Shown piece by piece: positions 51,733 through 61,251 of a stretch of DNA of 64,000 nt. The stretch's first letter is position 1. Every line of letters starts with the position of its first letter. The position numbers and the translations under genes were made by a program. Origin of the DNA: Acidobacteriota bacterium. GTDB lineage: Bacteria > Acidobacteriota > Thermoanaerobaculia > Multivoradales > Multivoraceae. The stretch is taken from the NCBI GenBank assembly GCA_003388555.1, contig QQVD01000006.1, positions 124,001 to 188,000 of the forward strand. The letters are read 5' to 3'. Under the pieces are notes generated by a model that saw only the letters and a list, made by a program, of their open reading frames with translations, did not search any database and was not told where the DNA came from.

Positions 51733-53472
51733 ATCAGCCAGATACACGGAACGACCCAGGGCCTCAAGTCGGCGCATCGCCGGGCCCTCGAGCGCACCTT
51801 CCGGCGCAAGGTCGCCCCCGACCAGGTGGTGTCTCCCGAGCTGGCGCGGCACCTGGCGCAGATCTCGCGCGAGATCAATCGCCAGGTCGGCGTCCTCATC
51901 GACCGCCGCGGCTCGGTCACCCACGTGATCGTCGGCGACGCGGCGACCATCCAGATCCCCGATCTCGGGCGCATGCGCGCTGGCTCGGGCCGCTTCCGTG
52001 GCCTGCGCCTGGTGCACACGCACCTGCGCGGCGAGCCACTGACCCGGGACGATCTCAACGATCTGGCGCTGCTGCGCCTCGACCTGGTGGCGATGGTCGC
52101 CGCCGAGGAGGACGGCGATGCCGGACGCATCGAGCTCGCCCACCTGGCGCCGTCCGAGGAGCTCGGCAGCGACGCCCCCGAGCTCGCCGCCGAGGACCCT
52201 TTCGTGCGCGTCGAGGCGCCCGACGTCTTCCGTCTCGAGTTCGACTTCGACGAGGTCATCCGGGCGCTCGAGGACGAGTACGCTCGGCTGTTGCGCGGGC
52301 GCGCCGGCAAGAGCGACACGGAACGCGCCCTGGTCATCGGCGTGCGCGACGACGACGACCACTTCGAGGAGACGCTGGAGCTGGTGCGCGCCGCCGGAGT
52401 GACGGTCGCTGGCACGGTGCGCCAGAGGCGCCGCAGCGTGCATCCACGCACCGTGGTCGGCCCCGGCAAACTGACCGACATCGTGCTCGAGGGCATGCGC
52501 CTCGGCGCCTCGGTGGCGATCTTCGACGTCGACCTCAAGCCGGCGCAGGCGCGCGCCTTCGAGCAGGCGACCGAGCTCAAGACGATCGACCGCACCCAGC
52601 TGATCCTCGACGTCTTCGCCCAGCGCGCCCGCAGCCGCGACGGCAAGCTCCAGGTCGAGCTGGCGCAGCTCAAGTACGCCCTGCCACGCCTCAGCGAGCG
52701 CGAGGAGGGGCTGTCGCGCCTGGCGGGCGGCATCGGCGGACGTGGACCCGGCGAGACCGTGCTCGAGGTTTCGCGGCGCCGGGTGCGCGACCGCATCCGC
52801 ACCCTCGAGAAGGAGATCGACAAGCTCGGCGCGCAGCGCGACCTGCGGCGGCAGCGTCGGCGCTCGAGCGGCATCCCGACCCTGTCGATCATCGGCTACA
52901 CCAATGCCGGCAAGAGCACCCTGCTCAACGCCATGACCCAGAGCGAGGTCGAGGCCGCCGACCAGCTCTTCATGACCCTCGATCCCACCAGCCGGCGTCT
53001 GCGCTTCCCGCGTGAAGGCGAGGTGGTGATCACCGACACCGTCGGTTTCATCGCCGAGCTGCCCGAGGACCTCGTCACCGCCTTCCGCGCCACCCTCGAG
53101 GAGCTTGCCGACGCCGACCTGCTGCTGCACGTGGTCGATGCGTCGGATCCACATCTCGACGACAAGCGCCACGCGGTGCGCGGCATCCTCGAAGAGCTCG
53201 AGCTCGACGAGATCCCCCGTCTGCTGGTGCTCAACAAGTCCGATCTGCTCGATCCGGCGACGGCCCGTGGCCTCGCCACGCGCGAGAACGGGGTGCTGAC
53301 CAGCGCCACGAAACGCCAGGGGCTGCGCGAGCTGATCGAGCGCGCCGAGCAGATGCTTGGCGGCACCAAGTCGCTGCTCAACGACTACGGCGCCCCAGCC
53401 GGGGCGCACGCCGAGACCGGCAGCGACGGGGACGCGGCGGGCTCTGAGGCCAGTGGTGTCAGCCGCGGCTGA
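51733..53472 (+). CDS. hflX: GTPase HflX, apparently with an ATC start
   Basis: A 579-residue ribosome-associated GTPase that splits stalled or heat-damaged ribosomes. The extended N-terminal domain (TQGLKSAHRRALERTFRRKV, SPELARHLAQISREI) is the long form. The HflX ND domain follows (RTVVGPGKLTDIVLEGM), then the G domain: Walker A GYTNAGKST, DTVGFIAELP, NKSD. No ATG, GTG or TTG lies near the beginning of the conserved N-terminus; the only start that gives the family's M-x-x-I-H-G opening is ATC at 51733, preceded by AGAGG (51719-51723) at 9-nt spacing. A sequence error or a far upstream start is the alternative. Confidence 0.88.
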   Translation: MSQIHGTTQGLKSAHRRALERTFRRKVAPDQVVSPELARHLAQISREINRQVGVLIDRRGSVTHVIVGDAATIQIPDLGRMRAGSGRFRGLRLVHTHLRGEPLTRDDLNDLALLRLDLVAMVAAEEDGDAGRIELAHLAPSEELGSDAPELAAEDPFVRVEAPDVFRLEFDFDEVIRALEDEYARLLRGRAGKSDTERALVIGVRDDDDHFEETLELVRAAGVTVAGTVRQRRRSVHPRTVVGPGKLTDIVLEGMRLGASVAIFDVDLKPAQARAFEQATELKTIDRTQLILDVFAQRARSRDGKLQVELAQLKYALPRLSEREEGLSRLAGGIGGRGPGETVLEVSRRRVRDRIRTLEKEIDKLGAQRDLRRQRRRSSGIPTLSIIGYTNAGKSTLLNAMTQSEVEAADQLFMTLDPTSRRLRFPREGEVVITDTVGFIAELPEDLVTAFRATLEELADADLLLHVVDASDPHLDDKRHAVRGILEELELDEIPRLLVLNKSDLLDPATARGLATRENGVLTSATKRQGLRELIERAEQMLGGTKSLLNDYGAPAGAHAETGSDGDAAGSEASGVSRG

Positions 53473-53477
53473 GTCGC

Positions 53478-54548
53478 TCAGTCGGAAGTCGCGCCGACGA
53501 ATGCGAATCGGGTGAGGCTGGGCGGCTTGTCGCCGCCGGTCTTCTCGAGCACCACCTCGAGCCCCGGACCCGCGGTGTCCTGCACCCTGCGGTAGGTCAG
53601 GCGCGCCCAGCGATCGCCCTCGCGCGCCGACCAGACCGCCGACCCTGCCTCCAGCGCGGTGAGCTCGAAGGTCGCCATCTCGGCCTTCTCCTCCCACGCC
53701 ACCAGGCCGTCGCCGAAGTGCTTGATGCGCAGCTGCGGTCGGACCGTCACCGTGCCGTCGGCATCGACGGTCCGCCGTGCGTCGATCGTCTGGAACTCGT
53801 AGAAGACGGGGGAGCCGTCGCGCCGCATGCGGAAGGTGCCGAGGGACTCGCCATCCACCAGAGGGGTCCAGGTCTCCTCGATCCAGCGCGAAGCATCGCC
53901 GCCGGTCCATCGTCCGGTGACGAAACCGAGGCCCTCCTCGACCTCGTCGCGTGCCATCACCGGGTGGTGGATGCGGGTCAACCAGCGCTCCGGATCGGTC
54001 TCGACCGTCGGGTCGGTGACGTAGTACTCGGTGGCGGGACCCACCGCGACGAGCCCCTGCTCCGCCCACCAGGCCTGCAGCGCGGCGTGCCCGGTCGGCA
54101 GCTCGTGGTACGGACCGTAGTGGTCGACCACCGCGGTGCGATGGGCGGGGAGCCTGCCTGCCTCGACCGGACCGAGCGGCGAGGAACCGGCTTCCGTGAC
54201 CGGAGCGTCGACCTCGACGCCGGCCTCGATCAGCATCGACGCTCCCTCGGCGTGCAGCACTCGCGAGAAGGCGAGCCCGGGCACCCGGCCCTGGGCGACG
54301 GCGTGCTGGTAGGCGGCCGGCAGCACCTGGGCGAACTTGCCGGTGAGGTCCGCAGCCTCGGCCTCGAAGCGCACCACCACCGCGAAGCGCTCTGGCGGCT
54401 CGTCGAGAGTCATCTCACCGAGGGTGCCGGCGCCGAGCGGGGTCGCGACGACCGCCGCCAGCACCAGGAGGATCCACGCCGAAGCGGCTGGGGCTCCGTC
54501 TCGGCCGGTCGTGGATCCGTGGGGACCGAGCTCCTGATGGGTTCGCAC
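53478..54548 (-). CDS. Exported GyrI-like effector-binding and DUF6265 fusion protein
   Basis: A 356-residue protein. The signal sequence is near residues 22-40. Residues about 50-200 form a GyrI-like/AraC effector-binding fold with two repeated units, ending in RTAVVDHYGPYHELPTGHAALQ, a small-molecule pocket motif. Residues about 215-345 are a DUF6265 beta domain (FVTGRWTGGDASRWIEETWT, GTFRMRRDGSPVFYEFQTI). Such effector-binding domains usually sit on cytosolic transcription factors, so an exported version is unusual. GTG at 54548 has AGGAGG five bases upstream. It is convergent with hflX, 5 bp away. Confidence 0.75.
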   Translation of the reverse strand: MRTHQELGPHGSTTGRDGAPAASAWILLVLAAVVATPLGAGTLGEMTLDEPPERFAVVVRFEAEAADLTGKFAQVLPAAYQHAVAQGRVPGLAFSRVLHAEGASMLIEAGVEVDAPVTEAGSSPLGPVEAGRLPAHRTAVVDHYGPYHELPTGHAALQAWWAEQGLVAVGPATEYYVTDPTVETDPERWLTRIHHPVMARDEVEEGLGFVTGRWTGGDASRWIEETWTPLVDGESLGTFRMRRDGSPVFYEFQTIDARRTVDADGTVTVRPQLRIKHFGDGLVAWEEKAEMATFELTALEAGSAVWSAREGDRWARLTYRRVQDTAGPGLEVVLEKTGGDKPPSLTRFAFVGATSD

Positions 54549-54749
54549 GACGACCTCCTCGAAGCTTCGTGGACGCGGCAGGGGCCGCGACGGTTCGTCG
54601 GGTGGCCGGTACCCGCGTCAGGGCGCGCCGCCCGAGCGTCGTCGGCTCTCCGTTGGCTTCTCCGCGTTCGGAAGCACTCTATCGCCGCCTGGTCTCTGCC
54701 GATTCGGCGCCGACCCGGAACCGCAGATCCACCGTCCCTCCGACGATGG

Positions 54750-54755
54750 TAGAAA
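54750..54755 (+). promoter_or_regulatory. -10-like TAGAAA box placed for a leaderless transcript
   Basis: TAGAAA ends 7 nt before the M50 ATG at 54763. No ribosome-binding site. Same arrangement as four or more other genes here. Confidence 0.35.
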
Positions 54756-54762
54756 GCGCTGC

Positions 54763-55452
54763 ATGGATCCCGAGCTCCTGCCGCTGCTCCTGGCGTGGTT
54801 CTTCGCCTTCGTCTTCTCCACCACCCTGCACGAGGCGGCGCACGCCTGGGCCGCCCTGCGGCTCGGCGACGAGACCGCCTACCAGGGCGGCCAGGTGTCG
54901 CTGAACCCGCTGCCGCACATGCAGCGCGAGCCGATCGGCATGGTGGTGGTGCCGCTGATCTCCTTCTTCCTGATGCAGGGCCGTTGGATGATCGGCTGGG
55001 CGAGCGCTCCGTACGATCCCACCTGGGCGCGCCGCCACCCCAAGAAGAGCGCCCTGATGGCCCTCGCCGGGCCGGTCTCCAACCTGCTGCTCTTCGTGCT
55101 GGCAGGGATCGCGATGCGCGTCGGGCTGCAGAGCGGCTACTTCCTGCCGGGCGGCGGCTCGCTCAGCGCCCTCATCCTCGGCAGCGGCGCCACCGCGTCG
55201 GCCGGCCTCGCCACGGTGCTCAGCGTCTTCTTCACCCTCAACGTGGTGCTCTTCGCCTTCAACCTGATCCCGGTTCCGCCGCTCGACGGCAGCGGCGTGA
55301 TCCAGCTCTTCATGCCCGACGACCTGGCGCGCCGCTACCAGGAGCTGTTCACCAACCCGATGTGGTCGATCGTCGGCCTGGTGGCCGCCTGGCGCCTGTT
55401 CGACTTCGTCTTCGGGCCGATCTTCCGGCTCGCCCTGCTGATCGTCGTCTGA
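54763..55452 (+). CDS. Site-2 protease family (M50) membrane metallopeptidase
   Basis: A 229-residue multi-spanning zinc protease. The zinc motif HEAAH is at residues 23-27, in the first helix, and the third ligand is the Asp of NLIPVPPLDGSG. Length matches the short M50 branch (without PDZ domain) seen in many bacteria. Proposed role: intramembrane cleavage of a regulator. ATG at 54763 lies directly after a TAGAAA box. It is convergent with yceH. Confidence 0.9.
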   Translation: MDPELLPLLLAWFFAFVFSTTLHEAAHAWAALRLGDETAYQGGQVSLNPLPHMQREPIGMVVVPLISFFLMQGRWMIGWASAPYDPTWARRHPKKSALMALAGPVSNLLLFVLAGIAMRVGLQSGYFLPGGGSLSALILGSGATASAGLATVLSVFFTLNVVLFAFNLIPVPPLDGSGVIQLFMPDDLARRYQELFTNPMWSIVGLVAAWRLFDFVFGPIFRLALLIVV

Positions 55453-55505
55453 GCAGGGGATCGGCGCGCGCGGCGCGGGCCCACGTCAGCGTCCGCCCCA
55501 GCTCC

Positions 55506-56204
55506 TCAGTCGACGCCGAGCTGGCTCTCCAACCGCCCGAGACGGCGCTCGAGCTCGGCGACCCGGCGTTCGAGCTCTCCCGTCCGGTCGTCGCCATCCG
55601 GTGCCACCGCGTCCTCGCTCGACTCGTCGGCGCTCCCGCTCGCGTCCGGCGTTCCCACCGGAGGCCCTGCCGACCGCCCGATCGAGGGTCCGCCGGCGGG
55701 CGTCTCATCGGAACGCACCATGAGGTGCCGCCAGCGGTTCTCGCGCTGGCCCGGCTGACGCGGCAGCTCCTGCACCAGGGGATCGTCACCCTCGGCGAGT
55801 GCCCGCAGCGTGTCCTCCACCTGCGCGACGTCGGCGAAAGAGTGCAGCCGCTCGCTGCGCGAGCGCAGCTCGCCGGGGGTCTGCGCTCCGCGCAGCATGA
55901 GCAGAGTCATCACCGCCAGTCCCGGAGCGTCCAGGTGCCAGCGCGACTGCAGCCGATGCTCCCACTTGGCGACGCGGCCGCCGGTGACCCGCCACACCAG
56001 CACGTCCCTGCGCAACCGCTCGAGCGCCTCCTTGACCTGCGCCTCGGTGAGCTCCAGCACCGGATCGCGGTTGCTCTTCTGGTTGCAGGCGAGCACCAAC
56101 GAGTTGAGGGTGAGCGGGTAGCCGTCGGGGGTCGCCTGCTCCTTCTCCATCAGGGCGCCGCAGATGCGCTCCTCGATCGGATCCAGCCTGCGGGTGTGCG
56201 CCAT
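55506..56204 (-). CDS. YceH family protein (DUF480)
   Basis: A 232-residue protein with tandem winged-helix domains as in YceH. Signatures: LDPIEERICGALMEKEQATP, YPLTLNSLVLACNQKSNRDP, and LMLRGAQTPGELRSR. A C-terminal coiled coil (ELERRVAELERRLGRLES) is typical. The role of the family is unknown; a DNA- or protein-binding role is likely. ATG at 56204 has GGAGG close upstream. It lies 46 bp beyond the M42 stop on the same strand. Confidence 0.9.
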   Translation of the reverse strand: MAHTRRLDPIEERICGALMEKEQATPDGYPLTLNSLVLACNQKSNRDPVLELTEAQVKEALERLRRDVLVWRVTGGRVAKWEHRLQSRWHLDAPGLAVMTLLMLRGAQTPGELRSRSERLHSFADVAQVEDTLRALAEGDDPLVQELPRQPGQRENRWRHLMVRSDETPAGGPSIGRSAGPPVGTPDASGSADESSEDAVAPDGDDRTGELERRVAELERRLGRLESQLGVD

Positions 56205-56250
56205 CGAGACCTCCGAGTCGATGCGGCGGACCCTGTCGTGGGCGCCGGGG

Positions 56251-57309
<1,059 letters not shown>

Positions 57310-57318
57310 TCGCCGTCC

Positions 57319-57441
57319 TCAGCTGCGATTGCGTCGATGGTCGCCGGAGCCCGGCACCGGCCGATCCGTTCGCAGGACCCTAGTCGACTGCGGTGACGAA
57401 ATCGACGGGCAGCCGCGAGGCTCCGTTCCGATCAGGCACAT
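57319..57441 (-). CDS. Possible 40-codon leader frame before the M42 gene
   Basis: ATG at 57441 has a consensus AGGAGG (57457-57452) ten bases upstream and the frame ends 9 bp before the M42 start. The peptide (MCLIGTEPRGCPSISS...) is not conserved-looking. Good initiation signal, weak coding evidence. Confidence 0.3.
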   Translation of the reverse strand: MCLIGTEPRGCPSISSPQSTRVLRTDRPVPGSGDHRRNRS

Positions 57442-57601
57442 CTTGGGGTAACCTCCTGTCAGACAAACCCTTGCAATCCCCTCTACCGGTGTGCCGCGTA
57501 ACGGCGCCGCGTTGGATCGTCGGCGGCCTGGCTCAGGGCGTTTCGAGCCCGCGCAGCACGATCCGATCTTCCCTGGCGGTCCGCTGGCCCGGACTTTGCC
57601 A

Positions 57602-57629
57602 TCGACATCCTCGACGGCTCGGGTACACT
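57602..57629 (+). promoter_or_regulatory. Promoter-like pair upstream of a candidate small RNA
   Basis: TCGACA (57602-57607) and TACACT (57624-57629) with 16 nt between. No protein gene follows on this strand before the terminator. Confidence 0.4.
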
Positions 57630-57635
57630 CAGTGC

Positions 57636-57846
57636 GGCAACGACGCGCACGCGACGTCACGAGCACCAGCGCGAGATCGGCGAAGAGCCACAGCGCACCG
57701 AAGCAGCGAGTATCATCTTTCAGCAATTCGACGATCGACGGACTTCTCTTGTGCCTCAACCCCCCAGTGGGGGTCTCGGAGGCAGGGCTCCGGTTCAGCT
57801 AGCCCCCCTTGTCCTCAGCCTCTGAGCCGGAGCCCCACATTTTTTC
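57636..57846 (+). ncRNA. Candidate small RNA, about 210 nt
   Basis: The unit is defined by a promoter-like pair upstream and a strong rho-independent terminator downstream, both rightward, in a 744-bp gap flanked by leftward genes. Inside it is an extra hairpin at 57753-57783 (GCCTC...ACCCCC/GGGGGT...GAGGC). I find no signature of tmRNA, SRP RNA or RNase P. It may instead be an antisense or leader transcript. No protein frame in it looks convincing. Confidence 0.35.
57785..57846 (+). terminator. Rho-independent terminator, rightward
   Basis: GGGCTCCGGTTCAG (57785-57798) pairs with CTGAGCCGGAGCCC (57822-57835) over 14 bp with one G-U, loop 23 nt. CCACATTTTTT follows, giving the T-run. Confidence 0.75.
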
Positions 57847-58053
57847 CGTCGCCGGATTCCGCGACCAACGGCTGCCTCGATCCCGCGGACCCGCGTCGCC
57901 AGGCGATCGGGCGTGGATGACCGACGCAGGGCGCGTCGGGCTGAACCCCGCGCCGCCCTACCGGCCCTCTCGACCCCTCTCGACCCCTCGGCGCCTCTCG
58001 GTGCCGTAGGCCCGAGACCGAGCCTCGTGAACCCGTGAGTGAGCCCACAGGGC

Positions 58054-58935
58054 TCAGCCCGGCGGCGATTCCGGTTCCACCAGCCCGAAGCAGCGCATCG
58101 CGTTGGCGCGGGTGACCGCCGCGAGCTCGGCCACGTCGACCTGCTTGAGCTCGGCGAGCGCCGCGCCGGTGAGGACGACGTGGGCAGGCTCGTTGACCGC
58201 AGCCTTGGCAGCGGAGCCTCCGACGCCAGCCGCCGCACCGCGCGGAGTCAGCCAGGGAGCGTCTGTCTCCAGCAGGCAGAGCTCGAGCGGCGTCCGGCGG
58301 GCGGCCTCGCGCACGTTCTCCGCCTTGGGGTAGGTGAGGATGCCGCTGAACGAGATCGGCCAGTTCCAGTCGAGGAACGGCTCGACCTCCGCCGCTTCGC
58401 CGGCGAAGCAGTGCACGATGCCGCGCAGCCCGCGTTCGGCGGCGCGGCGCAGCTCCGCGGCGGCCTCGGCATAGGCGTCGCGGATGTGCAGCACGAGCGG
58501 CAGATCGACCCGGAGCGCCAGCTCGACGTGACGATGCAGCCACTCGACCTGGACCTCGCGCGGCGAATCGGGCCAATAGAAGTCGAGGCCGCTCTCGCCG
58601 ACCGCGACGACTCGCGGATCCCGCGCCGACGCCAGCTCCTCCACCGCCTCGAACTCGCCGGCCCGCTCGGCCGCCGCGGCGGTGCCGGTGGGGTGGATGC
58701 CGACTGCGGCCCACACGCCGGGCAGCGCTGCGGAGAGCTCCACCGCCCGCCGCGACGACGCGGCGTCGCTTCCCACCACCACCGACCGGTCGACCCCGTT
58801 GGCGCGAGCCCGGCGCCATGTCGCGTCGGCCTCGGCCTCGAGTGGATCGAGGTTGAGGTGGCAGTGGGTGTCGAACCAGCCCGGACCACCGGCGGCGGGT
58901 GGCTGCACTGGCTCGCCGGAGCGAGGTGTCGTCAT
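58054..58935 (-). CDS. TatD family metal-dependent hydrolase
   Basis: A 293-residue TIM-barrel hydrolase of the TatD type, 3'-5' exonuclease or DNase and quality-control roles. Metal ligands: DTHCHL, Glu in GESGLDFYW, His in VLHIRDAY, His in IVHCFAG and the Asp of LETDAPWLTP. Length is normal plus a C-terminal tail. The ATG at 58935 is 20 residues before the barrel. It is a single leftward gene; the next leftward gene (M42) is 744 bp downstream. Confidence 0.92.
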   Translation of the reverse strand: MTTPRSGEPVQPPAAGGPGWFDTHCHLNLDPLEAEADATWRRARANGVDRSVVVGSDAASSRRAVELSAALPGVWAAVGIHPTGTAAAAERAGEFEAVEELASARDPRVVAVGESGLDFYWPDSPREVQVEWLHRHVELALRVDLPLVLHIRDAYAEAAAELRRAAERGLRGIVHCFAGEAAEVEPFLDWNWPISFSGILTYPKAENVREAARRTPLELCLLETDAPWLTPRGAAAGVGGSAAKAAVNEPAHVVLTGAALAELKQVDVAELAAVTRANAMRCFGLVEPESPPG

Positions 58936-59054
58936 CTCGTGTCGGGTCTCTGCGTTCGTCCTCGAGGCCTCGTCGTGCCCAGTCGACGGCAGACTGTAGC
59001 GGTAGCCGGCCGTGGCCCGCGGATCTCAGCTGACGGCGGCCGGCTCCGCCGGCG

Positions 59055-60416
59055 CTAGCGGCCCGTGCCGGGCCACCGGATCCGCAGGCTCGCCTCCTCG
59101 GCGGGAACGCCGATGCGCACCGGGAACCCGTAGTGGCCGAGGCCGCGGTGCACGTAGAGCCGGTGCGGCGTAGCGCTGCCGTGGCCGAATCCCCAGAGGC
59201 CGTGATCGAGCGGCTGGCTGGAGAAGAGTCGCAGCAGCGTCCACGAGCCTCCCAGCCGCAGGGTTCCGAGCTGGCCGCCGTGCAGGTGGCCCGAGAGCAC
59301 CAGGGTGGGCGGCCATCGGGCCTCGATCGGCAGCCGGCGCACCGCGTGGGGATCGTGCAGCAGCACGATGCGCCGCGGCGCGGTCAGCAGCGGGCCGAGC
59401 CGGTCGAACAGGTCGCGGAGACGCTGCCGCGATTCGCGGAAGTGGAAGCCGAGCCCCACCACGTCGACCTCGCCGCCAGGCGTCGACACGGTGGTTGCGG
59501 CGTCCACCAGCAGCACCACGCCCGCCGCCTCGCAGGCGCTGCGAACCGTTTCCAGTGCCTCGAGGTCGTGGTTGCCGAGGCAGGCGAAGACCCTGCCGCG
59601 CAGCCTCGCCAGCGGCGCCAGGGCCTCGATCAGGGCATCGCCCTCGCGCTGCGACTCCATGGTCAGGAAGTCGCCGGTGATCGCGATCAGATCGGGTTCC
59701 GCCGCCACCGCCCGCTCGCAGGCCCGGCGCAGGCGACGCGGCGACACGAAGGCGCCGAGGTGGGGATCGGAGATCTGCACCAGGTGCAGCCCACCATCCG
59801 CTGTGTCCCGGGGCCCATGGGGTCGGTCGCCGGCGCGCCATCGGTACAGCACGTCGCCACCGACAGGTAGCAGCCGGCGCAGCTGGATCGGCGGCGGCTC
59901 CGCCTCGTCGACCCCCTGCGGCGGGGCGTCCTCCTCACCGCCGAGGTCGATCGACACCAGCGACCGCATCGCGCCGCTCGACTCGGCCAGGCCCATCGCC
60001 GCCAGCACGAACGGCAGCCACCAGCCGTACGGCCTGAAGCCGAGGCCCGCGGCGATGGCCCAGGGCAGCGCGAGCAACGATCCGGCGAGCGTCCACAGGG
60101 CCGGCCAGGTGACCAGCAGCCTGAAGGGCAGCGGTCTCAGCCGCGCGCGGACCAGCGACAGGAAGTGCAGCAGCACGCTCGACTGCAGCGCCGCGACGAT
60201 CGCGAGCGGTAGCGAGCCGCCGCTCCCCCACCAACGTCCCAGCCCCGCCCAGGAGAGCGACGCCAGCCCGAAGACCACCAGCACGAAGAGAGCGAACGGA
60301 CGACCACGCCCCATCCACGCCACCAGCACGGCGGTCGCCACCAGCGCCCCGAGCCACCAGGGGCCGGTCACCCAGGCGATGACGTGGCCCTCCTGCCCGG
60401 CGGCCGCCCCGGCCAC
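59055..60416 (-). CDS. Membrane metallophosphoesterase
   Basis: A 453-residue protein. The N-terminal half has four or five hydrophobic helices (about residues 18-160); the C-terminal half is a calcineurin-like phosphoesterase with the usual ligand series DPHLG, GDFLTM, GNHDLE, LLHDPH and GHLHGGQ. Such YkuE/LpxG-type proteins hydrolyse phosphoesters, some in lipid metabolism. The start is GTG at 60416. No clear ribosome-binding site was seen. A single leftward gene divergent from the TPR gene at 60614. Confidence 0.87.
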   Translation of the reverse strand: MAGAAAGQEGHVIAWVTGPWWLGALVATAVLVAWMGRGRPFALFVLVVFGLASLSWAGLGRWWGSGGSLPLAIVAALQSSVLLHFLSLVRARLRPLPFRLLVTWPALWTLAGSLLALPWAIAAGLGFRPYGWWLPFVLAAMGLAESSGAMRSLVSIDLGGEEDAPPQGVDEAEPPPIQLRRLLPVGGDVLYRWRAGDRPHGPRDTADGGLHLVQISDPHLGAFVSPRRLRRACERAVAAEPDLIAITGDFLTMESQREGDALIEALAPLARLRGRVFACLGNHDLEALETVRSACEAAGVVLLVDAATTVSTPGGEVDVVGLGFHFRESRQRLRDLFDRLGPLLTAPRRIVLLHDPHAVRRLPIEARWPPTLVLSGHLHGGQLGTLRLGGSWTLLRLFSSQPLDHGLWGFGHGSATPHRLYVHRGLGHYGFPVRIGVPAEEASLRIRWPGTGR

Positions 60417-60613
60417 CCCGCTCGGGTCCGCAGCGCAGCCGCCGGCCGTCGCCCCACGGTGGCAGCGTCCGGGCGCCCGTCGATAGACTGCGGTCTCATC
60501 TTTCCCGGCATCCCTCGCGGAGTCGAGCGAGTCCCTCTCGACCTCGACTCACGCCCGCACGCGCGCCGACGGCGGCGGACGGACCGCGGGCATGGGCCGG
60601 TCTCTTGGAACTC

Positions 60614-61099
60614 ATGCAGATATCCGAACGCGAACGGATCGCGCGCGCCGTCACCCTGTGCCGGGAGAACCGTCTCGAGGACGGCTACGCCCTGCTCAAA
60701 CACGCCGCGATCGAAGGTTTTCCGAAGGACTCGCCCTCGGCGGCCTACTCCTACCTCGGCTACGGCATGGCGGTCTTCGAGGCGCGCTACAACGACGGCG
60801 TCGCGGCCTGCCAGCGAGCGCTCGAGGTGGAGTTCTATCAGCCGGAGAACTACTGGAACCTCGCTCGCACCTACCTGCTGCTCGGAGCCCGGCGCAAGGC
60901 GGTGCAGGCGCTGAACGCCGGCCTGCGCGTCGATCCCGGCTACGCCCCGCTGCTGCGCCTACGACGCGAGATGGGCAGCCGCAAGCGGCCGGTGCTCCGG
61001 TTCCTCCGCCGCGACCACTGGCTCAACCGGATGCTCGGCTCGGTGCGGCACGAGCTCAAGAAGCCGCCGCAGAGCCGGCGCAATCAAGAGGGCGACTGA
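60614..61099 (+). CDS. Cytosolic TPR protein
   Basis: A 161-residue protein. TPR-like helices (DGYALLKHAAIEGFP, AVFEARYNDGVAACQRALEV, YWNLARTYLLLGARRKAVQA) make up most of it; the tail is basic (KRPVLRFLRRDHW). No signal sequence. TTG at 60605 could add three residues (MEL). A TAGACT box at 60484-60489 suggests a leader of about 120 nt. No function beyond protein interaction can be suggested. Confidence 0.75.
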   Translation: MQISERERIARAVTLCRENRLEDGYALLKHAAIEGFPKDSPSAAYSYLGYGMAVFEARYNDGVAACQRALEVEFYQPENYWNLARTYLLLGARRKAVQALNAGLRVDPGYAPLLRLRREMGSRKRPVLRFLRRDHWLNRMLGSVRHELKKPPQSRRNQEGD

Positions 61100-61251
61100 A
61101 GGCGCCAACCGTCCGCTCGACGGCCGCGCCCCGCCGCACGGTGGGCTGGCTCGTCTGTTGCCGGGAATCTCGCCGACGCGCACTGCCGTTCTCGGGCAGC
61201 GGAGGGACCCGTACCGCGGCGTTTCGAGTCCGTCGCCGAGAGAACCGAACC

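Noticed and set aside
57319-57759. 146-residue leftward frame in the gap before M42
   Set aside because: Only its last 40 codons follow a good ribosome-binding site; the rest has no conserved-looking sequence.
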